A stretch of 64,000 bases of DNA from Certhia americana (Eukaryota; Chordata; Aves; Passeriformes; Certhiidae). The notes beneath the pieces were generated by a model. That model ran no database searches. It had not been told where the DNA came from and was given only the letters and a program-made list of their open reading frames with translations. Positions 25,301-37,649 of this stretch are shown here, in pieces. The position numbers and the translations under genes are program-made. Numbering within the stretch: the stretch's first letter is position 1; each line of letters opens with the position of its first letter. Location of the stretch: NCBI GenBank assembly GCA_018697195.1, contig CM031870.1, positions 5,570,819 through 5,634,818 of the forward strand, given 5' to 3'.

Positions 25301-28300
25301 CAAAATCAAAAAAGAGGGACCTGGACCTCTGTCTGTCTCACACCCAGCTAAGGCAGACTGTGCTAAGAAACTAAAACCCTTCATTCATGCCATTCTCTGC
25401 CAAGGGAAAAGAGTCAATGTCAGATATTTAAAAATTATTACCATCCATAACAGTGCACTTCCCAAAGACAAATAATGCTAACGCTGCTGAAAAAGTATTG
25501 ATTCCATAAAATGATCAGAAGGGAGTGCTTAATTACTTCCTGAGGAAAGGGAAAAAACTTGTTAATACCACAGCTCTCCATTACATAAGACCATTTCTAA
25601 GAATAAAAGCCTTCATGTCAATTCTAGGTCTTCCTTCTTTCACAGCCAAATCCATATTCTTTAGACAGTTTGTTACAGCTTCTCATAAATCCCTTTAGAA
25701 ATTTAATGCAAACTACCAATTTTTAACAAGCATTTTAATTCTGATGTGGCTTCTATACTCTCCAAAGCAGGCATATACATGAAGTGCATTGTGTGTCTCC
25801 TGGGTGATTGCAAGAATGACTTTAACATACACACTACATGATAACCATAGCAGTAATTCTAGGATTTAACCCCAAGTTACTCTTTTCAGATGCAAATCTT
25901 CATGTTACTGTGTATGTTGATGTTAATAACTGCCAAGAATTATGTTTTAAGGAGCAGACAAAACTAATTATTGAGGAGATGGGAGAATGTGTTGAGAATA
26001 AACATGGATTAGTTAGGCATCCTGATCCCTGCAGAAATCTTGAAGGATCCAGTCCGTATCTAATCACAAAGGGTTGGCCAGAGGTGCTTACAGATGTGAC
26101 TACAGCTTCTTCCAGGTAGGCAGGAGTACTGCTTCAGCTAGCAAAATACACAGCCTGGGCAGAGTTAGATTTCTCCATTCTCAGAGAAACTTAATTAAAA
26201 ATCTCCAAGTATCTAAAGAACAAGAGGCTCATTGTTTCAGGATCAGCACAGGAATTCATCAGGGATGGCCAAATCCCCCCACAAAGGAGAAGAGATACCT
26301 TTTGCATGGTGGTTTTATCTGATTTTGGGAAGGATCAGCAGTCAGGAGGTCAACAATATCTGGTTTTGGCAGGGTGGGGAGGTGGTGTTTTGGGAAAGGT
26401 CCAGAGACTACAGAGACCAGGGCTTAGGTTTAGCACAGCCTCAAGCAAATGTAATAAAGTCTGTTTTCAACTCAAGGCAAAAATTAAAAATGGTCTTATT
26501 GTAAAAATATGTCAGGTCAACCCCATTACAAATAATTGCTAAGAAGATGTTCTCCCCAAAAAGGAGACCAAATCACAGAATAAATCAATATGAGAATATA
26601 TATAAAGAAAAAGGAAAAAAAATAAGGCTCCAAGTTGTGATTTATGCAGAGAGCTCATGCTGCCAGAGTTAAATTGCCCTTGCTATTGCTAAGAATCTAT
26701 GGATGACAAAATCTTAACTCAGAAAAGATGCATCCAGCACAGATAATTCTGTATTAGAGCTCATCTGTGTGATAAGGAGTAAATTGATCACAAAAAAAGG
26801 TATTATCTAAAGAAGAAGTGATCATTACTTGATTGCATTTTTCAAGTGCAAACAAAAAACTTTTTGCTTTGCCAAGACTACTAATATACAATCTTGCTGC
26901 TTAAAAAGGATCAATTTCATGAAGTTAGGAGAGGAGAAAAGGGAAAAAAAGAACCAAACCAGCTGGGAGAAAGAATTTTATAAGAAAAATGTTACAATAA
27001 TTGGGAACAGCTTAAAAACATTTTTCTGGATGTCCAGAGGAAACCACAGTCTAAGTCAAAAAAAGCTGTAACTTCTAAAACCCAAGCTGGCTTATTGGGA
27101 AGCAGAAGCAGATATAAGCCATACATATAACAAATGCATAAAAGGCAAAGTTCTTGTTTTAATGCAAGTCAGCATACAGAAAATGCCAAAAATATACAGA
27201 AAGACCATGTATTTCTCCTTTTATCCATCCCATCTGTGTTAAAAAGAAAAAGAAAAAAGAAAGACAATGGAAGAAAATATTTAGGTATAATAGGAATAAA
27301 ATGGAACTGTAAAGTGATAGTCTTCCTCTAAAGATTGAAGTATCAAAAGGTCAGAAGTATGCAGAAAAGGAAAATATATTTCCAGTAAATATATTGCTTG
27401 TATGTGAAGAAATTTTGCACAATACAGTGATATCAATGAGTGAGTATTAACAGCTACCAGCAACAATAACAGCCTTAGAGGTTTTGGTAATTGTTGGAAA
27501 AAGGTTTCTTTGGATGCTTACATCACACAGGAAAGACTTTCTAGACATACTTAAAGAAGTGTAAATCAGCATCTCCTCGCTCTTGGCCTTTTGTTGATTC
27601 TCCACCAGAGATATGTTATGAAACCAAAGGAGTTTTCACATCACCTAAATAGAGTTTATTTCCTCTCTAACTCACCAAGTACTTACATACTTCTGGTACA
27701 CTCAGCTGCTCAATTTGGCTAGGGTTGTCTCTTGCTGCTTTCAAAAACAGACACATGAAGAAGCACCAGACTAACACAAAAGAGAACATCCTTCTGTTCT
27801 CAGTTTCATGGGATACCTTGAACAATATCCTCCTTCTCTTTCTACTCCTCCCTCTGAAAAAACCTATTTTATGAACTAGTGCTGTGGGAACTTCCTGGAG
27901 GAGTGAGCAGTCAATAACTGGGACCAGGTCAGAAAGTTATTAGCCTTTCTCAGCTTCCTTCTTGAGTTACCAGTGAGATTTTTGGGAATCCTTTCATACT
28001 GAAGATGGATAAATGCATGAATAGAGGATTTGAGCTTTTCCTGTCTGCTCATCAAAGACTGGTTTTTGAAATGAGCACTTTTCCTGCTGAAGGGTTCTGG
28101 AGAACCTGGTGGCCTAAGCAGCTGCTGCTGTGGTGATTATAGAGCAGGAAACCTACTGAGGATTTGATCAATACCTGGGATTGCATCAGCTCAGATCTTA
28201 CCCTCTGTAATAAACTTGTGCAGCTACCCAGGTGGAGTTAACTCCACTCTTCAACTAAAACCATATCCAGAAAATCTGATTCTAATGGAATTAATCTATC

Positions 28301-30188
28301 ATTCACTGGAGACCCCCACTTCCCCTCCTCTCAAAGCTACCATTTTTCCATCATTGCTAAATACTACCTGTCAGGAGCTGCTTTTGATTGAGATGCGGAG
28401 GCATCAATAAAATAATTGCTGATGTCAGGTAGCATTCTTTGCTTAGTGTTCATTACCATGTATGACTTAATTAACAATGCCTCCATATCAGAATAAATCA
28501 GCTCTTTCTTAATTTACCTGATGTCTTCAGACAATTTCATGACTGTGACATGGGGGGTCCTTTATTATTTCTTCTAGAGCATCAGGTAAGTGAAAGGGTG
28601 GGCTCAGTTTGAGGGTGAGACCCCCAAATCCCTGCTGGGAAGCAGAAGAATGGAGATGCAGATGGTGTTTGAGCTTCCCTGAATTTAGGGAAGCTTTAGA
28701 GATACGGCTTATGCAACAAAGGGATTAGAAAGCAACTTATTAGAAGTGCCACAGAGCAGAGAAAGAAAATAAAACCTGGTAAATTAGATAATGTACTGAC
28801 ATTGGGGGCACACAAAGAGTCAAGATGATGTATGAACCATCTCCTTATGATTAACTGCTGCACTTTTTTGAACTGAATGGACAGTAAACATATTCTTTTA
28901 AAATTACACTTAGAAGAACTTAGACGGGATAAAACTTCCCTCCAGCAGAATTTCCACTTACAACAACTGAAGATGCCTGAGGTAAAAAGCAGAGCAAAAA
29001 AGAAATCACATTTCTCTCTGTTCCCACCACAAGGGGAGCAGCAGATTCCCCACTGCAAAGCACTTTAGTCAGAAAATTATCTCTCCTATGCCCCTGAAAA
29101 CTCAAAATTACTCAAGTGATGTTAACAAAATCATTGAAGATTTGTACTCTGGATGCAAGTCCACTCCTAGACTGTGTTCCCTTCCCCCAGCAGAAAGGGC
29201 AATACTCCAAGACAGCCTTTTCCCTCTCTCCACACAGTGTTGGCACCAGCTGGGACAGCCACTGTGAAATTTGCTACTCACATTCTCATTTCAAAATTCA
29301 GCTTAACCAATGGCTCTAGAACCACAGAATAGATAATCCAAAGGCAGTTAACTGCAGAGCATCTCAAGGTCTGACAGAATGAAATCTGGGAACCAGTAAA
29401 ACACCCAGGTAGAAGCTGTTACAAAAGAAAAGCATTATTCCTCAGGCACAATCCAGACAGTATTAAAAAGTAGTCACAGTGGGATTTCTTATTATTCACA
29501 AGAAAATGAAAGTGGTTTCACCATTTCTCAATGATAGATAAAGTGCACAGAAGCAAAAAGACAAGTTTAAGATTAGATCCAGCATTAAGCAATATTAGAA
29601 CTGCACGGGCATCATCCGAACAGCTCACTGGCAAAAGCTACATTTGAAAAACAAATACGATATTTTTGAAGCCCTTGTCTCATCTCATCCATATTTTCAT
29701 TTCACGTTGAAAAGGCTCAGATTTAAGCTAGAGGATGTACAAATGTCTGTCCAATAAGCCTGAGTTCATGGATCTCTGTGCAGCTTCAAAAATACACCAA
29801 GAACCATCCTTATCTTGTCCCTTCATGTCCCTCAGGAGCAGAGACTGCTCAGAGCAACTTGCTTCTCTCTAAAGAGCTGTTTTCTAGATAGGTTTGTTTT
29901 TTAAAAATCACCCCTGTAGTGCCATGCCTGTCAATGAGTCACTGACCTGTGCTAACCTTCTCATGACCCATGTATTTCTTCCATTTGCCATAGAAATCTC
30001 TCAGAGTTGAGAATAAACCCAGAGAAGGTGAGATTTTTCTCATTCACCATAATTTCTTAACAATGTTGCTTTCTAAATAAGCTAGAAAAGAGCCTCTCTC
30101 TTTGAGGGTCCAGCTCAAATCCAGCAATGAAATCTAGTGGGGGAATTTTTATTGAAGACATGTTAACATTCCAGCAATCTAATCCTCC
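22379..30188. other. Unique non-coding sequence, no gene seen
   Basis: About 7.8 kb without a supportable gene. It holds a T12 run at 24288-24299, A-rich stretches near 26610-26630, 26940 and 27240-27260, and several opposing frames of 60-150 codons. The largest (23643-24092, 149 codons) has a hydrophobic start followed by a Ser/Ala/His-rich stretch, with no motif I recognise. It sits at the length expected by chance. Confidence 0.6.
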
Positions 30189-30205
30189 AAAAAAAAAAAA
30201 AAAAA
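30189..30205. repeat. A17 homopolymer
   Basis: Seventeen uninterrupted A residues. No retroposon body that I recognise lies upstream, and no obvious target-site duplication flanks it, so I do not call it a retrocopy tail. Confidence 0.95.
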
Positions 30206-30243
30206 CCCTTGGGAGTGTTGTTAGTCTAATTTGGGTCTATGAC

Positions 30244-30245
<2 letters not shown>

Positions 30246-30277
<32 letters not shown>
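30246..30277. repeat. (AC)16 microsatellite
   Basis: Sixteen perfect AC units flanked by GACTA and GTTAC. A perfect run of this length is usually polymorphic in vertebrates. It lies 40 bp from the A17 run. Confidence 0.97.
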
Positions 30278-30280
<3 letters not shown>

Positions 30281-32488
30281 ACAGTTACTTCACAGGCTTT
30301 CAATTCTACATATCATACAGAGCAGCAGTAAAGCTTAAATAACTTTCTACAGGCTCATTTACCTTCTTTAGAAAACCTGAACAGCTAGCTGTACCAAATG
30401 AACTGTCAGTTCATTTTATTTTAAAATAGTGGTGGGGTTTATTGCTTCTGGTAATGTTTAAAGGCAGCAAAATAAACTTCTTAAATGTTTATAACAGCTC
30501 TATTGTGACAGATACACTGCAAGTCTCCTACTTTTGTCTTGAGGGCTGCATTCCACTCCCATTTTTCAGAAAAATCTCTGATACAATGAATGACACCCTC
30601 ATCCTTTTATAACAGGTAATATTGGCCACTGAAGCATTCACGTTGTGAAACTCCTACAGCCTGGTTTTTATTCAATTGCAGCTGAAGGAATTCAGAAGAA
30701 ACTTCTCAAACATCCATAAACCCTACCAATCCAAGAGAAATCAAATCAGATCGGTGGCTTTGTTGTGCTACTTACAGTTTTTTTGCTCTCCAACAGGCTC
30801 ACTAAATATCAGTGAGTTTATAGCCTATTAAAGTCAATAAAAATGCTTCAATTTTCCAACAGATTTTTGGTCTCAATTCACTGCTTCTCAGGAGAACAAG
30901 AACCAGAACTCTGTTCTGGTCAGAGGAGCTATGGCCACTGACTTGGAAGCCCCTGTCCTGGTCTGTATGATGTCAATTAGGTAATGGCACCAGAGCACAT
31001 TTGAAACATAAATATTTAAGTGAATTATAGGTCTGTTCCTTGCTACAACCCAAAGTTCTACTTTTGGAAGGAACATTAATTCAAGCCCTGTACACTCCCC
31101 TCGTTTTCGTTTTTAAAGGAAGCCTGAGGGTAGTGCTTTTACTTATTATGACAGGCACAGTTCTCAGCATCTGTTTAAACAAAACAGAACAAAGGGATTA
31201 TATGTTGCCATGCAACCAATAAAAATGATACATTTTTAATAGCTGAGACCAAAAAAAGCAGCTGCCATACGGGCTCAGAAATTTTCAAAAGAAAAAAAAA
31301 AGAAAAAGAGGGTTAAAGCCTTGAGTCAAGTTAAAGCACTTTTCACCAGAGGGGAGGGGCACAAACCTTTTATTACTATTATGGCATAAACTCAGTATGG
31401 TGGCAAGAGGACGGCTTTCACCAAGTTCTCCCAGTAGGTACAAGAATTGTTGTTCTCCCACAAATACATGGGATTTTTACATTGCTGACCTTGCTGAGTT
31501 TGTTTGCCCCATTTCTTTATATATCAAAATACTTGACCTTTCATTCTGTGGGATGGAAGCTAAAGCACACTTGGGACAGCCCAGGCCAGCCCTGGATGTC
31601 AACATCTGGGGGACTCCAGAGAGCATCTGGATTTTGATGTGCGCCAGAGCACTCAGACTGAAATGGGTAATACTGGGAAAATCAGAAAAACACCTGGAGC
31701 AGGATCAGTGGAGTCACTTGTTTCCTTTTCAGGAATCAATATGATTGTATATCTTGGGCACAGTGTCCAGAAAACTCCTAAAGGAACCATTTTAAACAAG
31801 ACACACCTGGTAGGGATTGTGAAGCTTTCCCAAGGCCTGCAGGGTAATGCCAATCCAGAAAATAGGAATTTGGGTTGTTTGGATGTAGGCAACATTATTT
31901 AGCACAGTGGATGGCTGAGATTTGCAAGACTACAAGGTACAGCTAATGGAAGTGTTTAAAGCTAACATGTTATAAATCTCAGCCGTAGGTAACTGTCTTA
32001 GGAGCTCAATAGTGATTAAAAAAACCCAAACTTATTTTAATATTTACCTACCAGGAAAACCAGAAAAAACCTTGAAGCAACCCATTTTTACAAGATGAAA
32101 TTGTTCCCAGGAGAAAAGAAAAGCTGAAACCCTGCCTGCAAAATTCAGTCTCCAGAGGATTTCAGCAGAGGTCCAAAGTGTCTGGAAAATAAAGCTCTTT
32201 AGAAAAGTACAAGACCCCCTAACTGATACTTTGCCACTGTATGTTATCTATAAGAGCTAAATTCTGTTCCATCCAAGGCTGTGACCAGTGACAAGGATCT
32301 GACCCTACCTCACATAATGTACTTATCCCATATAAACTTAAGCCTTCTAGGGACTTTTTCCTGAAAGGAAAAAAAATTTCATCGCCCTTCTGACTTCTGA
32401 AAGTAACTATAATTCATAAACCTCACTGATATATTCCTACCATTTAATAAATAACTTTAGATTACAGTCTCAAGATCAGCAGTGTACA
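30278..32488. other. Unique non-coding sequence, no gene seen
   Basis: No gene recognised. Overlapping frames of up to 115 codons occur at 31397-31902 on both strands, without known motifs. An RFX-like motif beside a CCAAT box is listed separately. Confidence 0.65.
31204..31220. promoter_or_regulatory. RFX X-box-like inverted motif abutting CCAAT
   Basis: GTTGCC and TGCAAC flank a single A, closely resembling the RFX X-box inverted half-sites. The second half runs directly into CCAAT (31216-31220). In known promoters an X-box can pair with a CCAAT (NF-Y) box, though usually at a fixed distance and not overlapping. The motif is seen directly. Function is inferred and a chance match is quite possible. 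Confidence 0.25.
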
Positions 32489-32575
32489 AGATCACAGAAT
32501 TAACCAGTGAGGAACACCTCTGTTCTAATCCAGTCCAACTTTTGACCAGTAGATCTGGTTTTGTTCAGAAGAAAT
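32489..32575 (-). mobile_element. Degraded CR1 LINE 3' end
   Basis: On the plus strand the segment reads ATCACAGAATTAACC, then AACACCTCTGTTCTAATCC, then AGTCCAACTTTTGACCAGTAG. This is the reverse complement order of an avian CR1 tail (AATCACAGAATTACC, AGACCTCTGAGATCATCC, AGTCCAACCTTTGACCAATC). The match continues over about 80 bp in the right order, then fades. Truncation to the 3' end is normal for CR1. Consensus from memory. Confidence 0.7.
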
Positions 32576-33588
32576 TGAAAATGAAGCTTCCATAATCTCC
32601 TCCTGGGTCTCAGTCATAGCTAAATGGAGCTAGCAGGAGCTTTGTTTTAAAGTTAGCTTCCTTTGGATCAAATCCACACTGGCTAGCTTTGAACATCCAT
32701 TCTCCAGATATCCAGCTCAGGTAGCATCACTTAGGAAAAGCCTGAGCACATTGCAAATCCTCCTCCAGGTTTTTTATGACACCAGCAAAGGCTTGTCGGG
32801 AGTTGAAGCCAGATAGCTTTCAGGCTAAGTCATCTTGGCATGTTTTTGTCTTCAGTGCCATAAAAGTTTTGTTTAGAAGCAGTTAACACCACCATAACAG
32901 AGGCTCATGTCTCTGCTGCTGTTTTCCTGCTATGTCCCTTAGTGTGAGGGTGATGGATCAAGACAACATGACATAGACTCTCTCATGTGAAATAAAGACT
33001 GACATGGCACAAGTCATTTAGATCTCAATGTGCAATGACTCTAATTACAACCAAGCAAATAAGCAAGATCTATTTCTTCTTTTATCCTTTCTGTCATATT
33101 GAATAAGTGATCTGTTCTTATAAAAAGGGTTATTTATTTTTTCAATTGGTAATCACCACCACCAATAACATTTTGGCAGCTATGGAAGTCGTGATACAAT
33201 TAGAAAATATTGAAGGAACAAATGATTTCTCATTAATACATAATGATCATCATTAATACAAATGCAATTTAAAGTTAATTTAGAAGAATGGCTACATTAA
33301 GATAACTATGTTTCTCCAATTAAAGGGCACAAACATTCTCCACTGAACCCACGCTGAGTTATTAAGTTGTGCTCCTTGATGAAATTTTTGAAGAGTTCTG
33401 ATTTCAGGTTTTTTTCCCTTCACTCTGCCAATGACTGAATTTTAGTAAAATTACAAGAATGGCAGGGATGAGAGTGAAGCATCCTTGTGATGACTGGTTC
33501 TGTCACCTTCATATCTAGAAATGAAGTGAAAGAAAGGAAATGTAACAATCTGAATATCCTAGAGGTTGTTATAAGCCCGGGGGGGGGG
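32576..33588. other. Unique non-coding sequence, TAAT-rich patch
   Basis: No gene. The stretch at 33100-33320 is rich in TAAT and ATTA cores, including a duplicated CATTAATACA at 33231-33240 and 33251-33260 around the palindrome ATGATCAT. The few open frames are short. Confidence 0.6.
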
Positions 33589-33600
33589 GGAAGCCTTTTT
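33589..33600. repeat. G12 homopolymer preceded by CCC
   Basis: Twelve uninterrupted G residues immediately after CCC in otherwise AT-rich DNA. Such runs are unstable and often misread in assemblies, so the exact length is uncertain. Confidence 0.9.
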
Positions 33601-34229
33601 CAGGAGAGTCATTCTTTTACATAAAATGTGAATCAACAATAATTTTTACTGGTTCCAGTAGTTAGCTCCTTTTGCTGTGACAGGGTTCACTGACTGCAGG
33701 GTAGAAAACAATATTGACCCTCAACAGAGAAGGAAAAACAGAGCACAAACAGCAGGATCTAGACAACATTCAGTGTACTTTAAAGAAAAAAACCTGAAAA
33801 TTGTTTAAAGCCAATAGACAACAAAAATGTCACCTACTAATTGTCAGAGATTGCTATAAATGTTAATAAGTAATTCACTATGCACGAAGAATATAATAAT
33901 AGCTTAACTAAAATCCATAAAATCTTGCTACTGGCAAAAAACAGAGGCAGAAGACATTACCCATGGCTTTGGCCAAGTGGACGCTGAGAATGCCTCCCAA
34001 ATTACAGAACCACTGACCTTAAAAATCACAATTTAAAGGCCACTGGGCTTAGGGAAATCTCCCCGTTTACTTCTGCACACTGCAGCTCAGGCCTCAAAGT
34101 GTGCTTGCATTTACCCTCTCCTGTTCTGCAGACAGCTGAAAAGGATCTGAAAGTATCATTTCTCTTACACTTAATCATAGTGGCTGCAGCAGTATGACTT
34201 CCAAAACCACAAAATAAATATGTTTTACA
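33601..34229. other. Unique non-coding sequence, no gene seen
   Basis: About 630 bp of AT-rich sequence. Nothing recognisable was found. Confidence 0.65.
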
Positions 34230-34340
34230 CATACACTGTGTTTTGATTTGATTTGGTTATTGATTGGTTGGGTTGGGTTTTAGGGTTGTGCGTGTGTGTG
34301 TGTGTGTGTGTGTATGTGTGTGACTATTTTGGTTTGGTGT
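34230..34340. repeat. G/T-rich tract containing a (GT)n microsatellite
   Basis: The plus strand is almost free of C and A over about 110 bp. It opens with GATTTG/GGTTG units, passes through GGTTGGGTTGGGTTTTAGGG, and then a GT repeat (34287-34322) broken by one CG and one TA. The opening G-runs resemble telomere-like repeats only loosely, with no regular TTAGGG periodicity. Confidence 0.85.
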
Positions 34341-37099
34341 TTTTTTCATTTATGTCTGCCTTCTCAAAAAAATCCTGTTTAATATATTCAGTAGATTGTG
34401 CAATTTCGCATTTTCATGCAACTTTGTGGAATTAGCTAAATATTTACTAATTAATTTTATGTGCACTTTTCTTATCAACAGAAAGGCAACCTTCTCTTTC
34501 AGAGACAAAACCAAAAAAATATCATTGTGCCTATTTGATCTTGGTGCCTACACAGACATGGGGATGGCTGCAGTGGAGGCACATGATTGTACCAGCACAG
34601 AACCCAACCCCCTGTTCCTCTGCAGATAAGATTTTAGTGTGAGCAGCCACTCAGGTGAAAACAGTGCAAATGTTTTAGTTTGAACACCTCCCTCTTTGGA
34701 GACTTTCCAAAGCCTCCCTTCAATTTATTGGTGGGTAATTCCTGCCAGAGCTTGAAATGCTCCCTCCTGGCAGGCTCGGAGCTTGCTGGCCTGCACGCCA
34801 CTGAGGTGCAGCGCTGACTGGAGCCCAATCAAGTTCTGCACTGTGGTTTTAGAGGCTTGTGAATATAAATGAGCAAACTCTGCTCTGGAGCCCTGTGTGT
34901 GTTTCTGCTCCGCAAACCTGTGGTTCCAGGGGCACGGGGAGTCTGCAGGAAATACACCAGAGAATCCGGTGCTAAAATTAGTTTGCATTGTACCAAAGCA
35001 ATTTAGTCTTCTCTTGTGGAAAATTACTGTATATTTAGTATGTGTAGAGAAAGGATTTTCAATCTTTTGATTTATGGACCCTAAAAAGTGTTCCAGTGAA
35101 GGCACAGGAGAGTCACATTCCGTGGAATGTGAAAACTTGCTTTTCCTGAACTTCTTCAAAGCAACAGAGAAGCCTCTGAAGGTCCATAGAACACAGATCA
35201 AAAATTACTTACATAAAGCAAAAGATAAAAACTCTCCTCCTAGATAATTTACTACTTTTTCTCCCTTTTACCACACTCAAGTGTTCTCACTCACCAGAGT
35301 TAATGATACAGGAAACAGGAATCCACCAATTACTTCAATTTCAGTTGGCATTCAGACCAAAGATTAAAAAAATGTTCAGGTTTGTATGTCTAAAATAAAT
35401 TTTCTCACTCAAATGAAAACTTAATGTAAACAAAGGTCTGGCAAAGCTAACCAGCAGTGCCCTTCCTGTGTTGCCCAGTTCTCAGGAGCCAAAACATTGA
35501 CCCAGGAATGGATATCCATATTTTGCCAAGACCACCTGGACCCTGGCACCAGAGAGGTGAGGATTCATCACAACTGCAGCTCAGCCAAGCAGCCTAAATG
35601 CCTAATTAGGAGCTCACTGCCTTCTGCTTTTTGGCCAGTCAATACCCAATTGCTTTATACAGAAGAGAATACTATCACTTGCAAAAAGACCTGTGTCCAA
35701 ATCCATCCCTTCCCCTCACTTTACCCACTGCTCTGTGGGATGGCCAAGGTCTCCAGAGGGAAATTACACAGGTTTGGCCTTCTTTGAGCTGACAAAATGT
35801 ACTTATCAGACTACTCTCTTTACTGTCTAAAAATGTTTATTTTTTCCCATTTTCCTCCTTTAATATTTGCAACTTCAAGTCAAAAAGTCCAATGATGTTG
35901 CCCAAAAATAAGTGTTCAGCTTTATTTCCAGTTTTCTCTCATGCAGCTCTCTCAATGTCATTACCAACTTGTTAGTCCCCACTACGTTTATGTTTTAAGT
36001 ATCACATTTGCCAAAGTGCTCTTGGACTCCTCAGTATCAAGTGGTAAATGCATGTAAAACAAGCTCACTTGTTATGCAAAACCATAGCATTTATAAAAAT
36101 AATTTAAAAGCCTCCTTTTCCCTTTCTCAATCACTTGACTTTTGCTTTAACAAATGCTATTCCCCTGCTACAGATTAATCACTACAAAGTGCCAGAAATT
36201 CTCTGTGTCAATTACTATAATTTGAGTTTAGCAGGAATTGCTATGACCGACAACCCTGCCTGACCCCTTTTATGATAACTACTAAAATCCCTTGCTGGAA
36301 TGCTGCAGGGACAACCTGTTTGACCTACAAACATAACTCAATTCAGGGAAATAATGCTGATCATGACAAATCTTTGAAACTAAAATCCGAAGTAATTAAG
36401 GACGTACTTAATGCATATGCTTAATTTTTTTTTTTTTTTAAACTGGGATGCCCCCTGAATGCTTTTCAGGGTAAAAAAGGACTGACTAAATCATATTTCT
36501 CCTCACTCACCACCCAGCACAAAAACAGTCTCTATTTAAAGTTTTTTAGGGATTAAGGATCATTCACCATGAGTTTTCGATCTAATGCTTCATACACCCT
36601 TTCTGCATCTTCTTCATTAATTGAATGCCTTTCATTTCACTCAGTCTTTATTACTTTGAGGTCCTAGTCTTGTCTTGTCCCCCCCATATTTTGACCTGAT
36701 CTTGGCCTTTCTAAATTATTTGCTATTCCATGTTACTCTCTAAAAATGTGCATACACATTTCTGAAATATGATATCCCAATGCAGAAATTGATAACTTGT
36801 TAGGGACAAGAAGAGGGAGAGTGTGGTCTGCAGCTTTAGTTTATCTGAAGTTCAACATTGACTGACACCAAGACCTTATTTGTAAGCAACACCCACAGCC
36901 TTGATGAGCAATAAGGCACCATGAAGACATCATCCAAAACCCATCAGCCAAACCAGAAATATTTTAGCCCTTGGTCCCATGAGCTCTCAGACAATGCAAT
37001 TGTTATAACCTTGCAGTTATCTCCAAAACAGCGTCTTGGAAACAATTTAGTCCTCAGGTTCCAAAAATACAATATCACTGTTGTAAACTGCTGCATCAT
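34341..37099. other. Unique non-coding sequence, no gene seen
   Basis: No gene supported. A moderately GC pocket with several CpGs at 34740-34970 leaves a 158-codon minus-strand frame open (34725-35201). It has no recognised domain and its length is what chance predicts. A T15 run lies at 36425-36439. A palindromic TEAD/STAT-like element at 35113-35132 is listed separately. Confidence 0.6.
35113..35132. promoter_or_regulatory. 20-bp near-perfect palindrome with TEAD- and STAT6-like cores
   Basis: TCACATTCC and GGAATGTGA are perfect 9-bp reverse complements around GT. The arms hold two inverted ACATTCC sites, the core bound by TEAD factors, and the centre reads TTC-N4-GAA, the spacing preferred by STAT6. 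The symmetry is seen directly. The factor assignments follow known motif preferences and are not evidence of binding. Confidence 0.35.
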
Positions 37100-37175
37100 A
37101 TGGGCCTGCTTGAACCAGAGCTGGACCCAATGACCTCTACAGGTCTCTTCCAACTTCCATCACTCTGTAGTTCAT
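37100..37175 (+). mobile_element. CR1 LINE 3' tail fragment
   Basis: AGCTGGACCCAATGACCTCTACAGGTCTCTTCCAACTTCCATCACTCTGT keeps the hallmark order of avian CR1 3' ends: TTGGACTAGATGACCTC, AGAGGTCCCTTCCAACC, and then the CATTCTGTG-type terminal repeat. Only about 75 bp remains, and sequence upstream does not look like CR1 coding DNA. Severe 5' truncation is typical of the family. Confidence 0.82.
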
Positions 37176-37649
37176 TATGTACATGTTCTTAATTGGAAGC
37201 TAATGGGTACATTGCTAATAACCCTTTGCACTGCAAATGGTCACTTAACACTTAGACCTAGGAAACGGGATTTGTAAGGCAATAATGGTAAATCCAGTAA
37301 TATTTCTAAACTTTTTCCATCTGAGTTGATAATGAAAGCAGACATGAGATGTTTGCAGATGCATCTATCCTTGCAGGTTTAGGAAATCGTAAAGGTTCCT
37401 TCATGCAACACTCAAATACTTACAAACTTTTATTTTGTTAGTGCTTAGCATGAAAGCATCTGTTTGAAGCTGGTATTTTAAAAAGTGGTGCTTTAGATTT
37501 TGTTTTGGTCTGATAGATCAATTCAATCTTTTCAATCCAAAATTCCTCCTATCAGCAGAGAATCTGTCCTAAATTTACCCTTTAATTTAGCACAAAGTAA
37601 GGTATGATATGCTGTACTGCAGAATTACAGATGAAGTCCAGAAGGAAAA
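37176..37649. other. Unique non-coding sequence between two retroelement remnants
   Basis: AT-rich, with no gene. It may include unrecognised older parts of the flanking elements, but I see no matching block. Confidence 0.55.

Noticed and set aside
26566..26600. AATCACAGAATAAATCAATATG as a CR1 tail in reverse
   Set aside because: The match ends after about ten bases and no GGTTGGAA or CCAACC block follows.
29320..29345. GAACCACAGAATAGATAATCC as a CR1 tail in reverse
   Set aside because: Only the ACCACAGAAT start is CR1-like, and the following sequence does not continue the family pattern.
34262..34288. GGTTGGGTTGGGTTTTAGGG as an interstitial telomere repeat
   Set aside because: There is no regular TTAGGG periodicity. 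It is part of a general G/T-rich tract.
34725..35201. 158-codon minus-strand open frame
   Set aside because: Length is what chance predicts for the window. There is no known domain and no clear promoter, splice site or neighbouring exon.
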